From Algicola sp. (GTDB lineage Bacteria; Bacteroidota; Bacteroidia; Flavobacteriales; Flavobacteriaceae), in assembly GCA_018222835.1 (NCBI GenBank), contig JAAEZN010000019.1, forward strand, positions 1-46,875: 46,875 bases of DNA. The letters run 5' to 3'. The stretch's first letter is position 1; every line of letters begins with the position of its first letter. Position numbers and translations under genes: made by a program. A model generated the notes under the pieces. That model worked only from the letters and a program-made list of their open reading frames with translations, had not been told where the DNA came from and made no database searches. Positions 43,359-46,875 of this stretch are shown one piece after another.

Positions 43359-44405
43359 TTATTTCTCAAAAGAATTCCAGCCCTGTGCCGTAATCGGAAT
43401 TTTGGTCTCTGCTCTAGTGATCAAATGTATCCCTTCATTCTTTTCCGTCATGTGACCTATAACCGTTAGATTGGGATTCCCTTTAATTTTTGGAAAATCC
43501 GCTTGATCAATGGTAAGTAACAATTCGTAGTCTTCTCCACCGCTCAAGGCAATCATGGTGCTATCCATTTTAAATTCTTCGGAAGCGGAAATCACAGTAG
43601 GGTCCAAAGGAATCTTATCTTCGAAAACATTGCAGCCCAAGTCACTGTGCTTACATAAATGTAAAACTTCCGATGACAGTCCATCGCTAATATCGATCAT
43701 GGAAGTGGGTTTTACCTCCAATTTTTTTAGCAATTCCACAATGTCCTTGCGAGCCTCGGGTTTTAACTGTCGTTCCACAATGTAAGAATAGGGTTCAAGG
43801 TCTGGTTGGCTGTTCGGGTTTACCTTGAACACTTCCTTTTCCCGTTCAAGTACTTGTAGTCCCAGATATGCACCGCCCAAATCACCGGTTACCACCAACA
43901 AATCATTGGGTTTGCTGCCTTTTCGATAAACAATTTCATTCTCATCGGCAGCCCCAATGGCTGTAACGCTTATGATCATTCCCCTTGTGGACGATGTGGT
44001 GTCGCCTCCGACCAAGTCAACATTGTACAATTTACAAGCTAGGGCAACCCCGGCATAAAACTCTTCCAAAGCTTCGAGCGGAAAACGATTGGATATGGCC
44101 AAAGAAACCGTTACTTGAGTGGCCATGGCGTTCATGGCGTAGATATCGGATAGATTCACCATTACCGATTTGTAGCCCAAGTGCTTTAGGGGCATATAGC
44201 TCAAATCAAAATGAACGCCCTCGACCAGCATATCGGTAGAAACAACTGTTTTTTTGCCTTGATGATCCATTACGGCAGCGTCGTCCCCAATCCCTTTAAT
44301 GGACGAAGTCTGGGTCAGTTCAAAATTTTTGGTAAGATGGTCGATCAGGCCAAATTCGCCCAATTTCTCTAATGCGGTACGTTCTTGATTCTTGTCTTCT
44401 AGCAT
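43359..44405 (-). CDS. thiL: Thiamine-monophosphate kinase
   Basis: ThiL phosphorylates thiamine monophosphate to the active diphosphate. The preferred start at 44405 gives 348 residues (MLEDKNQERTALEKLGEFG), in keeping with the Bacteroidota family; the open frame extends 51 codons upstream but without family likeness. Motifs are present: IKGIGDDAAVM (N-terminal Mg-binding Asp pair), STDMLVEGVHFDLSYM, NLSDIYAMNA, VTGDLGGAYLG, SMIDISDGLSSEV and ALSGGEDYELL. It is divergent from the suf genes. Confidence 0.93.
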   Translation of the reverse strand: MLEDKNQERTALEKLGEFGLIDHLTKNFELTQTSSIKGIGDDAAVMDHQGKKTVVSTDMLVEGVHFDLSYMPLKHLGYKSVMVNLSDIYAMNAMATQVTVSLAISNRFPLEALEEFYAGVALACKLYNVDLVGGDTTSSTRGMIISVTAIGAADENEIVYRKGSKPNDLLVVTGDLGGAYLGLQVLEREKEVFKVNPNSQPDLEPYSYIVERQLKPEARKDIVELLKKLEVKPTSMIDISDGLSSEVLHLCKHSDLGCNVFEDKIPLDPTVISASEEFKMDSTMIALSGGEDYELLLTIDQADFPKIKGNPNLTVIGHMTEKNEGIHLITRAETKIPITAQGWNSFEK

Positions 44406-44616
44406 TTTGCAAAAATAATGAGGATAATCGTAAATTCTGGTGTCCGAAGGGATATAAAATTTTTTCGGTGAAAGCGCATCAAAAACCATAGGAAATTGTT
44501 GGGAATACGCCATTGATGCGACTTGCCGTAAATCAGCTTTATTTTCCATAAGAAACACCTATGGATACATTCGTTATAATAATGTTAGGTGCTATGGTAA
44601 AACACTACTTATACAG

Positions 44617-44624
44617 TATATTTG
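44617..44624 (+). promoter_or_regulatory. -7 element before the suf operon
   Basis: TATATTTG matches TAnnTTTG 28 bases before the HesB-type start codon. No good TTTG is seen at the -33 position, so the operon may need an activator or the match may be chance. Confidence 0.4.
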
Positions 44625-44652
44625 TAAGCTATTTAGATTAAATACAAGTAAG

Positions 44653-44982
44653 ATGATTAAGGTTTCAGAATCAGCAAGGCACAAAGTGGTGTCGCTTATG
44701 ACCGAGGAAGGTTTTAATGCGACCACGGATTATGTGCGTGTTGGCGTAAAGAGCGGCGGGTGCAGTGGATTGTCTTATGAATTGACGTTTGACAATTCCG
44801 CAACGGATACAGATAAAGTTTTTGAAGATAACAACGTAAGGATTATCGTGGATAAAAAGAGCTTTTTGTATTTGGTGGGCACCACATTGGAATATTCAGG
44901 AGGATTAAACGGTAAGGGATTTGTGTTCAATAATCCAAATGCCCAGCGTACCTGTGGATGCGGGGAGAGTTTTTCACTTTAA
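44653..44982 (+). CDS. HesB/IscA-type iron-sulfur carrier protein
   Basis: A-type carriers pass Fe-S clusters from the SufBCD scaffold to target enzymes. The 109-residue protein has the three conserved cysteines: C37 in SGGCSGLSY and C101, C103 in RTCGCGESF. It is the first gene of a rightward run with sufB and sufC, so it belongs to the suf system (SufA-like), though ErpA-like would look much the same. Confidence 0.95.
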   Translation: MIKVSESARHKVVSLMTEEGFNATTDYVRVGVKSGGCSGLSYELTFDNSATDTDKVFEDNNVRIIVDKKSFLYLVGTTLEYSGGLNGKGFVFNNPNAQRTCGCGESFSL

Positions 44983-45028
44983 ATTGAAACTGTTGATTGA
45001 TCATTGTCAATTGACAAAATGAGAGCGT

Positions 45029-46474
45029 ATGGCTTATACAGAGGAAGAATTAAAAAAAGAACTGGAAACCAAGGAGTACGAGTACGGTTTTTATACCGAC
45101 ATTGAATCGGACACCCTACCCAAAGGGTTGAACGAGGATATCGTAATCGCTATTTCCAAAAAGAAGGAAGAGCCCGAATGGATGACCGAGTGGCGATTGG
45201 AAGCATTCCGCGCCTGGAAAGAAATGGAGGAACCGGAATGGGCGAACGTAACCTATCAAAAGCCCGATTTTCAAGATATTTCCTATTACTCGGCCCCAAA
45301 CAAAAAACCTAAGTACAATAGTCTGGACGAAGTAGATCCAGAGTTGTTGGAGACTTTTAAGAAGTTGGGGATATCCGTGGACGAGCAAAAAAAGTTGGCC
45401 GGTGTAGCGGTAGATATCGTTATGGATTCCGTTTCTGTGGCAACAACTTTTAAAAAGACATTGGCCGAAAAGGGAATAATTTTCTGTTCCATTTCCGAGG
45501 CAATCCAAGAACACCCGGAATTGGTCAAAAAATATTTGGGCACCGTAGTGCCTCAAAAAGACAATTTTTATGCAGCATTAAACTCAGCGGTATTTTCCGA
45601 TGGGTCCTTCTGCTATATTCCAAAAGGAGTAAGATGTCCAATGGAGCTTTCCACCTATTTCCGAATCAACCAGGCAGGAACAGGACAATTCGAAAGAACT
45701 TTGGTGGTTGCCGACGAAGGCAGCTATGTAAGCTATTTGGAGGGTTGTACGGCACCGTCCCGAGACGAAAACCAATTGCACGCAGCTGTAGTGGAACTGA
45801 TTGCCATGGATGATGCCGAAATCAAATATTCCACAGTACAGAACTGGTACCCTGGAAATAGCGAAGGTAAAGGAGGGGTGTTCAACTTTGTTACCAAGCG
45901 AGGGATTTGTGAAAAGAATGCCAAGATTTCTTGGACTCAAGTGGAAACAGGATCGGCCGTAACATGGAAATATCCATCTTGTGTGCTTAAAGGAGATAAC
46001 TCAATAGGAGAGTTCTACTCCATTGCAGTTACCAACAACTTTCAGCAAGCGGATACCGGAACTAAAATGATACACTTGGGCAAAAACACCAAGAGTACCA
46101 TAATTTCCAAAGGAATTTCCGCAGGACAATCACAAAATAGTTACCGAGGTTTGGTGCAGGTGAACAGCCGGGCGGAAAATGCCAGGAACTTCTCGCAATG
46201 CGACTCTTTGTTGATGGGCAACCGTTGTGGAGCGCACACATTCCCTTACATTGAGGTAAAGAACAAATCGGCCCAGATAGAACACGAGGCTACCACCAGT
46301 AAAATTGGTGAAGACCAGATTTTTTATTGCAACCAAAGGGGAATCGATACCGAAAAGGCCATTGCCTTGATCGTAAACGGATTTAGTAAGGAAGTGTTGA
46401 ACAAACTTCCAATGGAATTTGCCGTAGAGGCCCAAAAGCTATTGGAAATCAGTTTGGAAGGATCAGTAGGATAG
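45029..46474 (+). CDS. sufB: Fe-S cluster assembly protein SufB
   Basis: SufB is the scaffold subunit on which SufBCD builds Fe-S clusters. The 481-residue protein carries the family landmarks: [58 protein letters not shown] (with the conserved Cys) and [16 protein letters not shown]. The length is usual. It starts 46 bases after the HesB-type gene and is separated from sufC by 86 bases that contain a repeat element. Confidence 0.97.
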   Translation: MAYTEEELKKELETKEYEYGFYTDIESDTLPKGLNEDIVIAISKKKEEPEWMTEWRLEAFRAWKEMEEPEWANVTYQKPDFQDISYYSAPNKKPKYNSLDEVDPELLETFKKLGISVDEQKKLAGVAVDIVMDSVSVATTFKKTLAEKGIIFCSISEAIQEHPELVKKYLGTVVPQKDNFYAALNSAVFSDGSFCYIPKGVRCPMELSTYFRINQAGTGQFERTLVVADEGSYVSYLEGCTAPSRDENQLHAAVVELIAMDDAEIKYSTVQNWYPGNSEGKGGVFNFVTKRGICEKNAKISWTQVETGSAVTWKYPSCVLKGDNSIGEFYSIAVTNNFQQADTGTKMIHLGKNTKSTIISKGISAGQSQNSYRGLVQVNSRAENARNFSQCDSLLMGNRCGAHTFPYIEVKNKSAQIEHEATTSKIGEDQIFYCNQRGIDTEKAIALIVNGFSKEVLNKLPMEFAVEAQKLLEISLEGSVG

Positions 46475-46530
46475 CTTCGGCACGCTCAGCTACCCAATTT
46501 GATTTGGTGATTGAGCGAAGTCGAAATCAC
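46475..46530. repeat. Palindromic repeat between sufB and sufC
   Basis: GTGATTGAGCGAAGTCGAAATCAC (46507-46530) is an imperfect hairpin with GTGATT/AATCAC arms, preceded by a related TTCGGCACGCTCAGCTACC piece. Both belong to the same intergenic family as the pieces near 7375 and 31600. Confidence 0.55.
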
Positions 46531-46560
46531 AATTAATAAGATAGGATACAATTATAGAAG

Positions 46561-46875
46561 ATGCTAGAAATCAAAAATTTACACGCAAGCGTAGACGATA
46601 AAGAAATTCTTAAGGGAATCGACCTAAAGGTAAACGCAGGAGAGGTACACGCCATTATGGGACCTAACGGTTCAGGTAAAAGTACTTTGGCAGAAGTAAT
46701 CGCAGGTCAGGAAGAGTTTGAAGTTGGAGAAGGAAACATTCTTTTGGAAGGAGAGGACTTGGAAGAGCTTTCCCCGGAAGAAAGAGCTCACAAAGGAGTA
46801 TTCTTGTCGTTTCAATACCCAGTGGAAATTCCAGGAGTATCGGTGACCAACTTCATGAAAACGGCTATCAACGAA
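46561..46875 (+). CDS. sufC: Fe-S cluster assembly ATPase SufC, partial
   Basis: SufC is the ABC-type ATPase of the SufBCD complex. The window holds the first 105 residues: MLEIKNLHASVDDKEILKG, the Walker A motif GPNGSGKST and the Q-loop region VFLSFQYPVEIPGVSV, all typical of SufC. The gene runs off the right edge, so the signature and Walker B motifs are not visible. It is the third gene of the suf run; sufD would be expected next. Confidence 0.95.
   Translation, partial: MLEIKNLHASVDDKEILKGIDLKVNAGEVHAIMGPNGSGKSTLAEVIAGQEEFEVGEGNILLEGEDLEELSPEERAHKGVFLSFQYPVEIPGVSVTNFMKTAINE

Noticed and set aside
44406..44558. N-terminal extension of thiL to 44558
   Set aside because: The 51 extra residues do not resemble ThiL, and the family's conserved start lies at 44405.
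1..46875. tRNA, rRNA, CRISPR array or IS transposase
   Set aside because: Intergenic gaps were read on both strands; none showed a cloverleaf with a CCA-type end, regularly spaced direct repeats or a transposase motif. A covariance-model search would be decisive.

Overview
The window looks like a chromosomal piece of a marine or environmental member of the Flavobacteriaceae (Bacteroidota). The gene content supports this: gliding lipoprotein GldH, a DUF4292 lipoprotein beside an EnvC-like LytM protein, an HU-CCDC81/SPOR protein, a cytochrome b558-type succinate dehydrogenase, and promoters of the Bacteroidota form TTTG-N(18-22)-TAnnTTTG with little use of Shine-Dalgarno sites. A Muricauda/Flagellimonas-like genus is only a guess.

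Bases 1-5390 are an accessory island unlike the rest. It is an array of displaced C-terminal modules. GC-rich stubs of a shared protein core (ending in a conserved ADCPEEN/LLPIN junction) run straight into AT-rich variable tips, and each tip is followed by a small exported protein that is the likely immunity protein. Two tips, plus one decayed remnant, are zincin-like (HExxH) domains. The other two form a second family without a recognised motif. A 61-residue two-helix membrane protein and the adjoining core stub occur twice, with 222 bp identical by eye. No stub has a credible ATG start, so these read as orphan or silent toxin-tip cassettes of a polymorphic toxin locus whose full-length gene probably lies upstream of base 1. 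The last immunity gene is frameshifted. A strong terminator at 5361-5388 closes the island.

Bases 5477-30040 are mostly housekeeping: flippase, dUTPase, sugar nucleotidyltransferase, TPR protein, DUF4292 lipoprotein and EnvC-like protein (one rightward run concerned with the envelope); aldo/keto reductase; acyl-CoA thioesterase; HU/SPOR protein; DprA; TrpS; PlsC-type acyltransferase; a GAF plus LytS-like protein; an ECF sigma factor with a protein that joins an inner-membrane anchor to an outer-membrane barrel; RecA; the tRNA hydroxylase TrhO; a PSP1-GldH-class A PBP operon; a two-subunit CoA transferase; and a GNAT enzyme.

Bases 29716-31350 hold a small regulatory and repair island: a possible HTH protein, a divergent XRE/S24-type repressor with a palindromic operator candidate, and a Vsr-type endonuclease without a cytosine methylase nearby. 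Bases 31347-31835 are a patchwork of intergenic palindromic repeats. The sdhC-sdhA-sdhB operon follows on the minus strand and is interrupted between sdhA and sdhB by a four-helix-bundle (S23/IVP-type) gene with a frameshifted C terminus.

Bases 35905 to the end carry RimK, a DUF2721 protein, aminopeptidase P, an exported esterase, a methyltransferase, BrnQ, a small zinc-ribbon-like protein, ThiL, and the start of the suf operon (HesB-type carrier, SufB, SufC), which is cut by the window edge. I found no tRNA, rRNA, CRISPR array or insertion-sequence transposase.
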